The notes: generated by a model from the sequence alone, not told the origin. Positions 9,131 through 17,917 are shown, counted from the stretch's first letter. The stretch is 26,446 nucleotides of DNA from GCA-001735895 sp964488685 (GCA_964488685.1 CAZAVY010000041.1:1-26446), one strand, 5' to 3'. Program-made: numbers and translations.

Positions 9131-10896
9131 ATTCGCTATTACACAAGCTGGCTCGCAACGGCGATATTAGCTGGTTGAGTTACTATTTCGCCGAGTTTAT
9201 ATCGACGCAGGCAAGAACTGATATCGATGACTTGACCGTTGTAAGCGCTGCTCTGGTCTGCGAGGCTAATCAGCAGGGGAATGTCTGCATAGATCTCGAA
9301 GATCTGAGCAATCGCCCGCTATTTAGTTCCAGCTGCATCGATACCACGCAAACGCCTGGCGCTGCCGACCGCGCTAGTTGGTGTGCACATTTACAAAACA
9401 ATCTTTGTGTCGGTGGCCCCAACGACCTGGCCCCACTGACGCTCGATGGCAGCCGATTGTACCTGAATCGTTTCTGGCAATATGAAGACTTCGTCGCTCG
9501 CAAAATTTCCGCGATGACTGGTGGTGATAAGGCAGCTAATCAATCCCGGGTAAAGGCACAGGTCGACTTGTTATGCGCTGCTTCGACCGACATCGATCAG
9601 GATCAAAAAAAGGCGGTGCTAACTGCCGTGAGCCGCCCTTTTAGTATCATTTCGGGTGGCCCCGGCAGCGGTAAAACCTCGACAGTGGTACGCATACTTG
9701 CGGTGTTGTTGTGCCTTGATCCAGAATGTCGGATCGCGCTTGCAGCACCAACCGGGAAGGCGGCGGCTCGTATGAGTGCTTCGATTCGGCAACGCATCGA
9801 CCAGGTTGGAATTAATTCAAAGGTTAAAACTGCCATGCCGGTCGAGGCTAAAACTATCCATCGCCTGCTGGGTTATCGGCATCATCGTTTTGACTATGAT
9901 GGGCAGTATCAACTCGCCGTGGATTGCGTGGTAATCGATGAAGCCTCGATGATAGACTTGAAACTGATGTTTCACCTTTTAACGGCCCTACCGCAGAATG
10001 CCCGCCTGATTTTACTCGGAGACCGGGATCAACTGGCTTCGGTCGCAGCCGGCAATGTACTGGGGGATATAACCGGTCATGGTCACCGGCTTGAAACCAG
10101 CCCAAACGCAATAGCATCCTCGATTGCCTTACTGGGAAATAACTATCGTTTCGGAAGCGACAGCGCCATTGGAGAACTCGCGGCCCGGGTTAATCAGGGT
10201 CAAAGCGATGGCGCGATAGCGTTACTAAAAGGTGACGGCAAGGGCCTGGGCTGGTTCGAAGAAAGCGGGGATCAACTCTTCGGTGATACTCTCAGATGGA
10301 TATGCAGCGCCTATCAAGCTATCTTTGAAAGCGATTCTCCCACGGATGCACTCCTGGTCCATGAAAAAACCCGTGTGCTATGTGCAACCAATCAAGGAAC
10401 GCTCGGCGTCGAATCCATTAACCAATTAATTTCCAGGAGCATGCTGTCACGAAACAATCTTCCCGATTCCGATCAGTATAGCGGCTTACCGATCATGATC
10501 ACCCGTAACCACTATGATCTCGGCTTATTCAATGGTGATACCGGTATTTTATGGGAATACAGTGGCGGCTTGCGCGCTTGCTTTGGTGACGACGATGGCG
10601 GTATCAGGGTAATCGCCATCAGTCGGTTACCCGAATTCGTTCCAGCCTGGGCGAGCACGGTTCATAAATCTCAGGGATCGGAGTTCGACTCGGTTTTACT
10701 GATATTTCCGTCGGATCCGGATTCTGATGTGTTGAACCGCGAACTGCTGTATACCGCTATCACAAGGGCTCGGAGACAGTTCATTTTACATGCGCCCATG
10801 GGCGCAATTGTTCGCTCAGTCAATAATCTTACCCGCCGTCATTCAGGGCTGGCACAAAAGTTGGGCTGGCCTGATCGGGTTACTCCGCCCGGATGA
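9127..10896 (+). CDS. recD: exodeoxyribonuclease V alpha subunit RecD
   Basis: RecD is the faster 5'-3' helicase of RecBCD and is needed for its nuclease activity and Chi control. The 589-residue protein (E. coli 608) has Walker A GGPGSGKT at about residues 177-184, AAPTGKAAARM, TIHRLLGY, Walker B-type VIDEASMIDL, LLGDRDQLASV, and a C-terminal WASTVHKSQGSEFDSVLL followed by LLYTAITRAR. It starts with GTG in the 4-base overlap GTGA with the recB stop, a classic sign of coupled translation. No terminator is evident after it. Confidence 0.96.
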   Translation: MNSLLHKLARNGDISWLSYYFAEFISTQARTDIDDLTVVSAALVCEANQQGNVCIDLEDLSNRPLFSSSCIDTTQTPGAADRASWCAHLQNNLCVGGPNDLAPLTLDGSRLYLNRFWQYEDFVARKISAMTGGDKAANQSRVKAQVDLLCAASTDIDQDQKKAVLTAVSRPFSIISGGPGSGKTSTVVRILAVLLCLDPECRIALAAPTGKAAARMSASIRQRIDQVGINSKVKTAMPVEAKTIHRLLGYRHHRFDYDGQYQLAVDCVVIDEASMIDLKLMFHLLTALPQNARLILLGDRDQLASVAAGNVLGDITGHGHRLETSPNAIASSIALLGNNYRFGSDSAIGELAARVNQGQSDGAIALLKGDGKGLGWFEESGDQLFGDTLRWICSAYQAIFESDSPTDALLVHEKTRVLCATNQGTLGVESINQLISRSMLSRNNLPDSDQYSGLPIMITRNHYDLGLFNGDTGILWEYSGGLRACFGDDDGGIRVIAISRLPEFVPAWASTVHKSQGSEFDSVLLIFPSDPDSDVLNRELLYTAITRARRQFILHAPMGAIVRSVNNLTRRHSGLAQKLGWPDRVTPPG

Positions 10897-11010
10897 CGCT
10901 GCGCTTGCTTTCAGCGAGGTATGTACTAAACAAGTAGATCAATTCAAATAGGGATAAGCCTCGTTTTTCGGTAGAATGATAGTCTCGATTTTACCGACCT
11001 GCATTTCGAC

Positions 11011-12717
11011 ATGAGTAACTCCGGCCCCGGCAAAGCCCTGATCGTCGACGACGAAAAAACCAATCGGCTCATTTTAAAATCATTGCTTAGCAAGCAGGGA
11101 TACCAGACCATTGAAGCAGTCAATGGCCAGGAAGCGATTGATTTGTTCAACCAGGAAAATCCAAGCATCATCTTCATGGACGTGATGATGCCGGTACTGG
11201 ATGGCTACGAGGCAACCCGCCAAATCAAGGCCGCCTCGGTTAATCGTTTCGTGCCAATTATTTTCCTGACCGCGATGACCGACGAAGAAGCGCTTGCGGA
11301 ATGTATCGAAGCCGGCGGTGACGACTTCCTCGTCAAGCCTTACGATCGAAGTATCCTGCAAAGTAAAATTCGTTCGATGCAGCGAATCGCCGCACTCAAC
11401 CGTGAAGTACAGGGCATGTACAGCATGATCCATCGCGAGCAGGAAATCGCAGAGTCCGTATTCGTCAACGCGATCCAGAGCTCCAATATCGAAAACCGGT
11501 ATTTACGTCAGGCGGTACGCCCAGCCGGGATTTTCAGTGGCGATATGGTATTGTCGGCCTATTCACCATCGCGCGACCTGTTTTTCCTGACCGGCGATTT
11601 TACCGGTCATGGGTTACTCGCGGCACTGGGTGCGATGCCTGTCTCCGAAGTTTTTCGAGCCATGACTGCCAAGGGATTCAGTCCCGAGGAACTACTCGTC
11701 GGTATCAACAAAAAGTTAAAATCCATGCTGCCCGTAGGCATGTTCTTTGGTGCTCAACTGGTGGTCGTTAATCATGATCTCGAACACGTGCGGGTTTTTA
11801 ATGCGGGCATGCCGGACGTGCTAATCATCGACGGTGAAACCAATCGGATCAAACATCGACTGACATCCACCGGCCTGCCGCTAGGTGTTGATGCCGGGAT
11901 CGACCCAAAGGAGTTGTTGCAATACGCGCCCATCGCCTACAACGACAAGATTCTAATGTACAGCGATGGCTTGATCGAGGCGCGCAACGCAAAAGACCGG
12001 CAGTTTGGTGTCAACCGGTTGATGAAGTCGATCTTGGGGGCGCCGAAAGATCGGGTATTCGACCGGGTATTTGATGATCTCGATCGTTTCTGCGGAGATA
12101 TTACGACCCAGGCGGATGACGTTACACTGGTCGAAATAACCTGCATTCAAGATGTGTTACCCGAGATCGAGATACACGACTACATCAAGCCGTCTATCCA
12201 AATGCTCGGTGACCGAGGTGAGTGGAAACTATCACTACGTTTCAATGGAACCCGTTTACGCGAAACCAACCCGGTGCCGATTCTGATTAATTACTTGATG
12301 GAAATGGAAGAACTCAAGGCCGAGCGACAGTCGTTGTTCACCGTTTTGACCGAGCTTTACATCAATGCCCTCGATCACGGTGTACTGGATCTTGATTCAA
12401 ACTTAAAGGCCGATCCGGCTGGCTTTGAAATCTATTTTCAGACCCGTGACAGCCGCCTCGCAAGCCTCGACAGCGGTTACATAATTTTCAACCTGTCGGT
12501 CGAACAGGAATCCACTAGGCGCAGTATTTTACTGCGCATCGAAGATAGCGGCAAGGGTTTCGATTTTGAAAACCACCTGCCATTGACAAACAAGGAAACG
12601 GCTTTCAGCGGTCGCGGGATTTTACTGATCCAGGAGTTGTGTGACTCGCTGGAGTTTCATGGTAAAGGGAACATCGCCATCGCACGCTTCAGCTGGAGCA
12701 CCAGCCACAGGGACTAG
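11011..12717 (+). CDS. response regulator with PP2C/SpoIIE phosphatase and anti-sigma-type ATPase domains (HsbR/RssB-like)
   Basis: Three domains are visible in 568 residues. An N-terminal receiver domain (about 1-125) has the acidic pair DDE, phospho-acceptor D57 in FMDVMMP and K109 in VKPYD. A PP2C/SpoIIE serine phosphatase (about 160-375) includes SGDMVL, GDFTGHGLLAALG, YSDGLIEA and QADDVTLV. A C-terminal HATPase_c domain (about 430-565) has ELYINALDHG, EDSGKGFD and SGRGILLIQEL, typical of anti-sigma serine kinases. This layout matches P. aeruginosa HsbR, which switches an anti-anti-sigma protein by phosphorylation and dephosphorylation. No anti-anti-sigma gene lies beside it here, so its partner must be elsewhere. 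A TAGAAT at 10972-10977 may be its -10 box. The domain reading is firm; the biological output is inferred. Confidence 0.88.
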   Translation: MSNSGPGKALIVDDEKTNRLILKSLLSKQGYQTIEAVNGQEAIDLFNQENPSIIFMDVMMPVLDGYEATRQIKAASVNRFVPIIFLTAMTDEEALAECIEAGGDDFLVKPYDRSILQSKIRSMQRIAALNREVQGMYSMIHREQEIAESVFVNAIQSSNIENRYLRQAVRPAGIFSGDMVLSAYSPSRDLFFLTGDFTGHGLLAALGAMPVSEVFRAMTAKGFSPEELLVGINKKLKSMLPVGMFFGAQLVVVNHDLEHVRVFNAGMPDVLIIDGETNRIKHRLTSTGLPLGVDAGIDPKELLQYAPIAYNDKILMYSDGLIEARNAKDRQFGVNRLMKSILGAPKDRVFDRVFDDLDRFCGDITTQADDVTLVEITCIQDVLPEIEIHDYIKPSIQMLGDRGEWKLSLRFNGTRLRETNPVPILINYLMEMEELKAERQSLFTVLTELYINALDHGVLDLDSNLKADPAGFEIYFQTRDSRLASLDSGYIIFNLSVEQESTRRSILLRIEDSGKGFDFENHLPLTNKETAFSGRGILLIQELCDSLEFHGKGNIAIARFSWSTSHRD

Positions 12718-12737
12718 TTAACCCAGGGCTGCTTGAC

Positions 12738-13364
12738 TTATAGTGCCAGTTCCTGCTCAACCAGGTAGTCCATGATTTGAATCATGCGTTCATTGCTGCC
12801 GGCCGATGATGCCGATATCAGGTACTTGCCATTCACAATTACCGCGGGCACACCACGATGGCCGTAACGTTTTTCGTTTTGAAGGTTTTTGCGAATCTGG
12901 GTTTCGACCGGAAATGAAAAATAATTCTCGCGGAACAGTTTGCCATCAAGCCCGAGGCCGGTGGCAAATTCAGCAATAGTATCGAGACTATTCAGACGTT
13001 GGCGTTTTAGATGAATCGCATCAAACAGGGCTTTGTGCGTTTGATCGAGAACACCCATCATTTTAAAGGCATAGTAGGTTCGCGCATGCTCAGTCCAACG
13101 CGGGTTGAGTGACGAGGGCACCTGTTCGAAAACAACGCCCGCAGGTAAACCTGCAGACCAGCGCTCGACAAACGGTTCAAATCGAAAGCAGTGCGGGCAA
13201 CCGTACCAGAATATTTCAGTGACCACGACCTTGTCAGGTTGTGTTGTTTTAACAGCGGGAGAAATCAATTGGTAATCGGTACCCTCTGCAAAGGCTGCCA
13301 GTGCAGGAGTAGCATTCGAAATCAACATCAAAAAAGCTAAGCTCGTTAGCCAGGGTTTAATCAT
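12738..13364 (-). CDS. dsbA: periplasmic thiol:disulfide oxidoreductase DsbA
   Basis: DsbA introduces disulfide bonds into exported proteins in the periplasm and is reoxidised by DsbB. The 208 residues equal the E. coli length. A signal peptide (about residues 1-23, ending in TPALA) precedes the thioredoxin fold. The active site is C56-P-H-C59 in FWYGCPHCFRFEP, and the cis-proline loop is RGVPAVIVNGKY. The start ATG has a good GGAG about 8 bases upstream. It lies downstream of the cytochrome c4 gene on the same strand but behind a terminator-like hairpin, so it may have its own promoter. Confidence 0.95.
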   Translation of the reverse strand: MIKPWLTSLAFLMLISNATPALAAFAEGTDYQLISPAVKTTQPDKVVVTEIFWYGCPHCFRFEPFVERWSAGLPAGVVFEQVPSSLNPRWTEHARTYYAFKMMGVLDQTHKALFDAIHLKRQRLNSLDTIAEFATGLGLDGKLFRENYFSFPVETQIRKNLQNEKRYGHRGVPAVIVNGKYLISASSAGSNERMIQIMDYLVEQELAL

Positions 13365-13447
13365 TGTGTTTCTCCAGAAATAAATTGTTCATCTATTGAC
13401 CGCAATTATGCGGATTAGTTTAGCGCGTAGATATCTTGTGATAGATT

Positions 13448-13470
13448 AATGCCTGCTGCATGCAGGCATT
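13448..13470 (-). terminator. hairpin after cytochrome c4, terminator-like
   Basis: A perfect 9-bp stem (AATGCCTGC at 13448-13456 and GCAGGCATT at 13462-13470) with a 5-nt loop begins 9 bases beyond the stop of the minus-strand cytochrome gene. The downstream tract on that strand is only weakly T-rich, so termination may be partial. Confidence 0.5.
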
Positions 13471-13478
13471 GACCGGGG

Positions 13479-14087
13479 TTACTGGATGCCCGCAAGGTAG
13501 GCAGCGACAGCTTTCATTTCCATATCCGACATACGGGCTACCACATTACGCATCATTTTACCGGTATCATTTGCGCGTAAACCCTGTTTGAAGTCTTGCA
13601 GTTGCGTAACCAGGTATGCTGGATGCTGACCACTGAGTGACGGCCAGCCCGCCGGCCCGTTACCTTTGCCGCTGGGAGAGTGGCAACCCATGCAGGCGGC
13701 AACCCGGGTTTCGGTAATACCACCACGATAAATACTTTCGCCGACATTGATCAACTCACCGTCGAAAGCGACAGCTTTCGATTGTTTGCTGGCATAGTAG
13801 GCTGCAAGGTTTTTCATATCATCGTCGTTCAGTAACGCCACCATGCCGGTCATGGAGGCGTTATTGCGGCGCCCTTCTTTGAAGTCTTTTAATTGTTTGT
13901 AAGTATAACTGGCATGCTGTCCGGCTAGCGATGGCCAGACTGCGTTATTGCTATTTCCATCCGCCCCGTGGCAGGCGGCACACACGGCACTCTTGCTTTT
14001 ACCCGCTTCGATGTCACCCGCGTAGGTGGTGAATGACACCAGGCCTGACAAGGCCAGAATCATGGCTCCAATAGGGCTCACTTTCAT
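13479..14087 (-). CDS. dihaem cytochrome c4
   Basis: This is a 202-residue secreted dihaem cytochrome that carries electrons in the periplasm, probably to terminal oxidases. A signal peptide occupies about residues 1-23. Two homologous halves each bind one c-type haem, at C36AACH40 and C132MGCH136. Both are followed by the typical WPSLAGQHA or WPSLSGQHP segment, and likely Met axial ligands lie in SMTGMVA and KMMRNV. A GGAG lies before the ATG. The same gene sits next to dsbA and engB in Pseudomonas, as I recall. Confidence 0.93.
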   Translation of the reverse strand: MKVSPIGAMILALSGLVSFTTYAGDIEAGKSKSAVCAACHGADGNSNNAVWPSLAGQHASYTYKQLKDFKEGRRNNASMTGMVALLNDDDMKNLAAYYASKQSKAVAFDGELINVGESIYRGGITETRVAACMGCHSPSGKGNGPAGWPSLSGQHPAYLVTQLQDFKQGLRANDTGKMMRNVVARMSDMEMKAVAAYLAGIQ

Positions 14088-14129
14088 ATTATCTCCAGGC
14101 GGAAAAGGTACGGAAATTTGGGGCGCAAA

Positions 14130-14158
14130 TGTATATCATACACCGGCCGCAGGTTCAA
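14130..14158 (-). promoter_or_regulatory. candidate sigma-70 promoter of cytochrome c4
   Basis: On the minus strand TTGAAC (14153-14158) and TATACA (14130-14135) are spaced by exactly 17 bases. They would give a leader of about 36 nt before the ATG at 14087. Each hexamer matches four of six consensus bases. Confidence 0.45.
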
Positions 14159-14177
14159 CAATAACCCGACTGCATCG

Positions 14178-14789
14178 ATGAGTATTTCTTTCAAGCAGGC
14201 TAAATTCGCCACCAGCGCATTTGATCTAACCCAGGTGCTTCCCGACGAAGGAGCCGAGGTGGCATTTGCCGGACGCTCCAATTCCGGCAAATCGAGCGCG
14301 ATCAACTGCCTCACACGCCAGAAAGGGTTGTGCAAAACCAGCAAAACCCCCGGGCGCACTCAGTTGATAAACTTTTTTGAACTCGATCGACAGCGTCACC
14401 TGGTTGATTTACCCGGATACGGTTTCGCCAGGGTTTCAAAGAAAATGCGCAATCACTGGGACCAGGTACTATCGACCTTTCTACTCCAGCGCCAGGCCTT
14501 GCAGGGTCTGATTATCGTGGTCGATATCCGTCGCGGCATCACGAACCTTGACCAGGGGTTGATTGATATGATGGAAAATAGCCTGCCGTTACATGTTTTA
14601 CTAACCAAATCGGACAAGTTTTCACGTTCGGCGATCGCCAAAGCCTTGGCCGAAACCGAAGGCCGGTTGGCAGGTTCCGCTCAAAGCGTGTCGACCCTGT
14701 CGATTCTGAATCGTCAGGGTCTCGATGCACTGGAACGGAAGTGTCGCGAGTGGCTTGCGCTCGACAATTCGGAGGACGCGAAAGCCTGA
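14178..14789 (+). CDS. engB: ribosome biogenesis GTP-binding protein EngB (YihA/YsxC)
   Basis: EngB is a small essential GTPase needed for assembly of the large ribosomal subunit. The P-loop GRSNSGKSS lies at residues 32-40. The switch segment with TPGRTQLINFF follows, then G3 in VDLPGYGFA and G4 in LLTKSDKF. I place the start at ATG 14178, giving 203 residues (E. coli 210) and the usual N terminus (MSISFKQAKFATSA). The frame is open 20 codons further upstream, but that extension is not typical of the family and runs through the divergent promoter region. It faces polA tail to tail with the predicted small RNA between them. Confidence 0.95.
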   Translation: MSISFKQAKFATSAFDLTQVLPDEGAEVAFAGRSNSGKSSAINCLTRQKGLCKTSKTPGRTQLINFFELDRQRHLVDLPGYGFARVSKKMRNHWDQVLSTFLLQRQALQGLIIVVDIRRGITNLDQGLIDMMENSLPLHVLLTKSDKFSRSAIAKALAETEGRLAGSAQSVSTLSILNRQGLDALERKCREWLALDNSEDAKA

Positions 14790-14797
14790 ATCAGGGC

Positions 14798-14827
14798 AAA
14801 AAAAGCCCTGGCAGATAACTGCCAGGG
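14798..14827 (-). terminator. intrinsic terminator of the predicted small RNA
   Basis: A perfect 9-bp GC-rich stem (14819-14827 with 14806-14814) and a 4-nt loop are followed by C and seven T on the minus strand. The T-tract lies only on the minus side, so it ends leftward transcription, which must begin in the polA-engB gap or in polA. Confidence 0.88.
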
Positions 14828-14912
14828 ACAAACGTGTGACCCGGATGGGGTTTCCGGATCGTTGCCCGCTCATAGGAGGGAGAACGGACATAGCGCTGGG
14901 CTAAAGCGCTAC
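14798..14912 (-). ncRNA. predicted small RNA between polA and engB (Spot 42/ErsA position)
   Basis: On the minus strand three hairpins follow one another. The first is 14891-14911 (7-bp stem TAGCGCT/AGCGCTA). The second is 14838-14860 (stem GATCCGG/CCGGGTC with one G-U pair). The last is 14806-14827 (9-bp stem CCCTGGCAG/CTGCCAGGG, loop TTAT), followed after one C by seven T (14804-14798). That is a strong intrinsic terminator. The 29 bases between hairpins 1 and 2 are largely unpaired and pyrimidine-rich (CTCCCTCC). A sigma-E-like promoter places the 5' end near 14912, for about 115 nt. No ORF fits this stretch. Spot 42 occupies the polA-yihA gap in E. coli and, as I recall, the sigma-22-dependent ErsA occupies it in P. 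aeruginosa. I saw no clear sequence identity to Spot 42, so the relation rests on position and architecture. Confidence 0.7.
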
Positions 14913-14917
14913 TTCAG

Positions 14918-14945
14918 ATAGACATCCCATGCACACTTTAGTTCC
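14918..14945 (-). promoter_or_regulatory. RpoE/AlgU-type promoter upstream of the predicted small RNA
   Basis: On the minus strand GGAACTA (14939-14945) is followed after 15 bases by GTCTAT (14918-14923). The E. coli sigma-E pattern is GGAACTT, about 15-16 bases, then GTCTAA or GTCTGA, so only the last base of each element departs from it. No convincing sigma-70 promoter is seen here. The predicted start is near 14911-14912, directly before the first hairpin. Confidence 0.6.
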
Positions 14946-15173
14946 TCGGATTCCAAATTTCCGGTTTGCAGGAAATGCCTGTAATGCTCACTATATAGCA
15001 TCAAAAAACCTATTTTCAACCCCGCCTCTAAACCCCTGATCCGCTTACCCGTGACTGCAATAACCGGATCGTCACTAAATATTGGAATGCTGTACGGAAA
15101 ATTTTCAGCACCCCGCCGCTATAAGGAAACAGGTGCGGCACGGCGTTTGAAACTAATTGGCTATCCGCTGCGA

Positions 15174-15192
15174 ACGGTGGTGAGAAATGCGG
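15174..15192 (+). repeat. second copy of the 19-bp REP-like arm
   Basis: ACGGTGGTGAGAAATGCGG here is identical to 383-401. In this copy no inverted partner is present nearby. It lies immediately beyond the polA stop codon (15194-15196 on the minus strand). Confidence 0.65.
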
Positions 15193-15193
15193 A

Positions 15194-17899
15194 CTAGTGG
15201 GCCTGGTTCCAGCTTAGGCCCGTTCCGGCGTCTACTTCCAGTTTTACCGAGAGCTCGGCTGCCCCGGTCATCAATTTGGCGATTGCATACCGGCAGCGTT
15301 CCACTTCATCGGTGGCTACCTCGAACACCAGTTCATCGTGAACCTGCATAATCATCTTGCAATCCTGCTCGCCCGAGTCGAGCCAGTTGTGTACCTTGAT
15401 CATCGCGCGCTTGATGATATCCGCGGCAGTTCCCTGCATCGGTGCGTTGATCGCGGTACGCTCGGCATACTGGCGCACATTGGCGTTGCGCGCGTTGATA
15501 TCGGGTAAATAAAGTCGGCGTCCAAACACTGTCTCGACATACCCCTGATCACGCGCCCGTTGCTTGGTTTGTTCCATATATCGCTTAACCCCGGGATAAC
15601 GCTCGAAGTAGGTATCAACGTATTGCTGGGCTTCATTACGGCCTATATTCAGCTGCTTGCCCAGTCCGAAAGCAGACATGCCGTAAATCAGGCCGAAATT
15701 GATCGCCTTGGCGGCGCGCCGTTGCTCGGGACTGACCCGATCAAGCTCCTCGCCGAAAACCTCCGCTGCGGTCGAACGGTGCACATCGAGGCCTTTGGCA
15801 AATGCATTGAGCAAGCTTTCATCGGCCGACAGGTGCGCCATAATTCGCAGCTCGATCTGGGAATAATCGAGCGCCAGAATCTTGCAACCGGCCGGGGCGA
15901 CAAAAGCTTCACGAATTCGGCGGCCCTCGGCCGTTCGGATGGGTATATTTTGCAGGTTCGGGCTGGTCGATGATAAGCGCCCGGTGGACGCAACCGCCTG
16001 TTGATAAGAGGTATGTATCCTTCCTGTATTCGCGTTTATTTCCTGTGGCAATTTGTCAATGTAGGTCGACATCAACTTGTTCAAGCTGCGGTGCTCGAGC
16101 AACAGAGCCGGTATTTCATAGTCCCTGGCGAGTTCTTCTAGCACATCCTCGGCGGTCGAAGCTTGTCCTTTGGGAGTTTTACGCAGCACCGGCAATTCCA
16201 ACTTATCGTACAGGATTGCCTGAATCTGCTTGGGCGAGCTTAAATTGAAAATCTCCCCCGCCAGGACGTAAATCGCCTGTTCGATCCTGCTCAATTCCTG
16301 ATCGACTTCCCGGCCCTGTTTCTGCAGCATCTCCTGGTCGATCAAAACACCATTCCGTTCTACCTCAAGCAACACGTCGACCAGAGGCAATTCAATATCG
16401 GTGTAAACCTGGTGAAGGTTTTGGTCTTGCTGTAATCCCGCGTTTAATACCTGGTGCAACTGCAAGGTGATATCGGCGTCTTCGGCAGCATAATCACTGG
16501 CATGTTCCAGCTCGATCAAATCGAAGGTTTTCTGTTTGACGCCTTTGCCGGCGATGTCCTCGTAATGAATAGTATCGTGATCGAGATAAAATTTTGCAAG
16601 GGCATCCATATTGTGGCGGCTTGCAGTCGAATTGAGAACATAGGATTCGAGCATGGTGTCATGTGCGATGCCTCGCAATCGAATGCCTTCTCCGATAAAA
16701 ATATGGGCGTCGTACTTAATATTCTGACCGATTTTACCGATTGCCGGGTCTTCGAGAATCGGTTTCAGCGCAGCCAGAACCTCGGCCTTGTCGAGTTGCC
16801 TGGGCGCGTTTTCATAACGGTGCATTAGCGGTATATAACAGGCTTCCCCCGGTTTCAGGCACAAAGAGATACCCACCAGTTGAGCCTGCATGTAGTCAAG
16901 GCTGGTGGTTTCGGTATCAATCGCAAATTCACCGGCCAGGCGCAATCTCTCAAGCCACTGTTCAAACGAGCGTTGCTCGAGCAGAGTTTGGTAGCGGGTA
17001 TCGACTTTAGCGAAGACTGGTTTTGCATTGCCATTGTCGCCGGCTCCAACTTCGTCGAACCAACGCGTAAAACCAAACTCGCGGTAATAGTTCGAAAGCG
17101 CCTCAATATCGGCTTCGCCCTGCTCCAGTTCATCGACGTTGACCCCGGTATCGCAATCGAGTCTGATCGTCGCGAGATCATAGGACATGGGCAAAAAATC
17201 CAGTGACTCGCGTAGATACTCGCCGACCTTTCCCTTGATTTGATCGGCGTTAGCCATCACATTTTTCAAATTACCAAACTCGGAAATCCACTTTGCGGCT
17301 GTCTTTGGCCCTACTTTTGGAACACCTGGGATATTATCAGAGCTATCTCCCATCAACGCCAGGTAGTCAATAATCTGATCGGGGCGCACCTGGAACTTAT
17401 CGACAACTCCGGACTCGTCCATCAAGTGATTATTCATGGTATTGATCAATCGAACACTGGGATTGACCAGCTGTGCCATGTCCTTGTCGCCGGTCGAGAT
17501 CAACACGACAAAACCCTGCTCGGTGGCCTGCTGGGTCATGGTGCCGATCACATCATCGGCCTCGACTCCCTCGATGCTGATCAACGGCAAACCCTGGGCC
17601 TTGATAATCCGGTGCAAGGGGTCGATTTGAACCCGTAGTTCATCCGGCATCGGTGGACGATTAGCCTTGTATTTGGGATAGATATCGTTACGAAAGGTTT
17701 TTCCCTTGGCATCAAAAATAACCGCGATCCGATCGGGTTGCTGATCCTTGACTAGCCTACGCAGCATGTTGAGAACACCGTAAATCGCGCCCGTTGGATG
17801 CCTTGTCGGACTCTCCAGTTTCGGTAAACCGTGGTAGGCGCGGAACAGATAGGAACTACCGTCTATCAGCACCAGCTTTTTTTGTTTCTCTTGATTCAT
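15194..17899 (-). CDS. polA: DNA polymerase I
   Basis: PolA removes RNA primers and fills gaps during replication and repair. The 901 residues (E. coli 928) contain the 5' nuclease domain (about 1-290, with VLIDGSSYLFRAY, GVEADDVIG and GDSSDNIPGVPKVGPKTA). The 3'-5' proofreading domain keeps its acidic residues (D328-T-E, NIKYDAH and YAAEDADI). The polymerase domain has LDYSQIELR (catalytic D678), RRAAKAINFGLIYGMS and QVHDELVFEV (catalytic D855). All three activities should therefore be intact. The ATG at 17899 has only a weak ribosome-binding site. A partly palindromic GGGTCAGACCC motif lies about 20 bases upstream. Confidence 0.98.
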   Translation of the reverse strand: MNQEKQKKLVLIDGSSYLFRAYHGLPKLESPTRHPTGAIYGVLNMLRRLVKDQQPDRIAVIFDAKGKTFRNDIYPKYKANRPPMPDELRVQIDPLHRIIKAQGLPLISIEGVEADDVIGTMTQQATEQGFVVLISTGDKDMAQLVNPSVRLINTMNNHLMDESGVVDKFQVRPDQIIDYLALMGDSSDNIPGVPKVGPKTAAKWISEFGNLKNVMANADQIKGKVGEYLRESLDFLPMSYDLATIRLDCDTGVNVDELEQGEADIEALSNYYREFGFTRWFDEVGAGDNGNAKPVFAKVDTRYQTLLEQRSFEQWLERLRLAGEFAIDTETTSLDYMQAQLVGISLCLKPGEACYIPLMHRYENAPRQLDKAEVLAALKPILEDPAIGKIGQNIKYDAHIFIGEGIRLRGIAHDTMLESYVLNSTASRHNMDALAKFYLDHDTIHYEDIAGKGVKQKTFDLIELEHASDYAAEDADITLQLHQVLNAGLQQDQNLHQVYTDIELPLVDVLLEVERNGVLIDQEMLQKQGREVDQELSRIEQAIYVLAGEIFNLSSPKQIQAILYDKLELPVLRKTPKGQASTAEDVLEELARDYEIPALLLEHRSLNKLMSTYIDKLPQEINANTGRIHTSYQQAVASTGRLSSTSPNLQNIPIRTAEGRRIREAFVAPAGCKILALDYSQIELRIMAHLSADESLLNAFAKGLDVHRSTAAEVFGEELDRVSPEQRRAAKAINFGLIYGMSAFGLGKQLNIGRNEAQQYVDTYFERYPGVKRYMEQTKQRARDQGYVETVFGRRLYLPDINARNANVRQYAERTAINAPMQGTAADIIKRAMIKVHNWLDSGEQDCKMIMQVHDELVFEVATDEVERCRYAIAKLMTGAAELSVKLEVDAGTGLSWNQAH

Positions 17900-17917
17900 G
17901 CAGTTGCGCTAAAATGC

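Noticed and set aside
14118..14177. 20-codon upstream extension of engB
   Set aside because: The extension is unlike EngB N termini and covers the divergent promoter region of cytochrome c4; ATG 14178 gives the family length.
14792..14810. Terminator for engB on the plus strand
   Set aside because: CAGGGC and GCCCTG can pair around the A-tract, but no T-tract follows on the plus strand; the structure is explained better as the leftward terminator.
14798..14912. Spot 42 itself
   Set aside because: The position fits, but I could not match its known sequence features, so I only call an sRNA candidate at the same locus.
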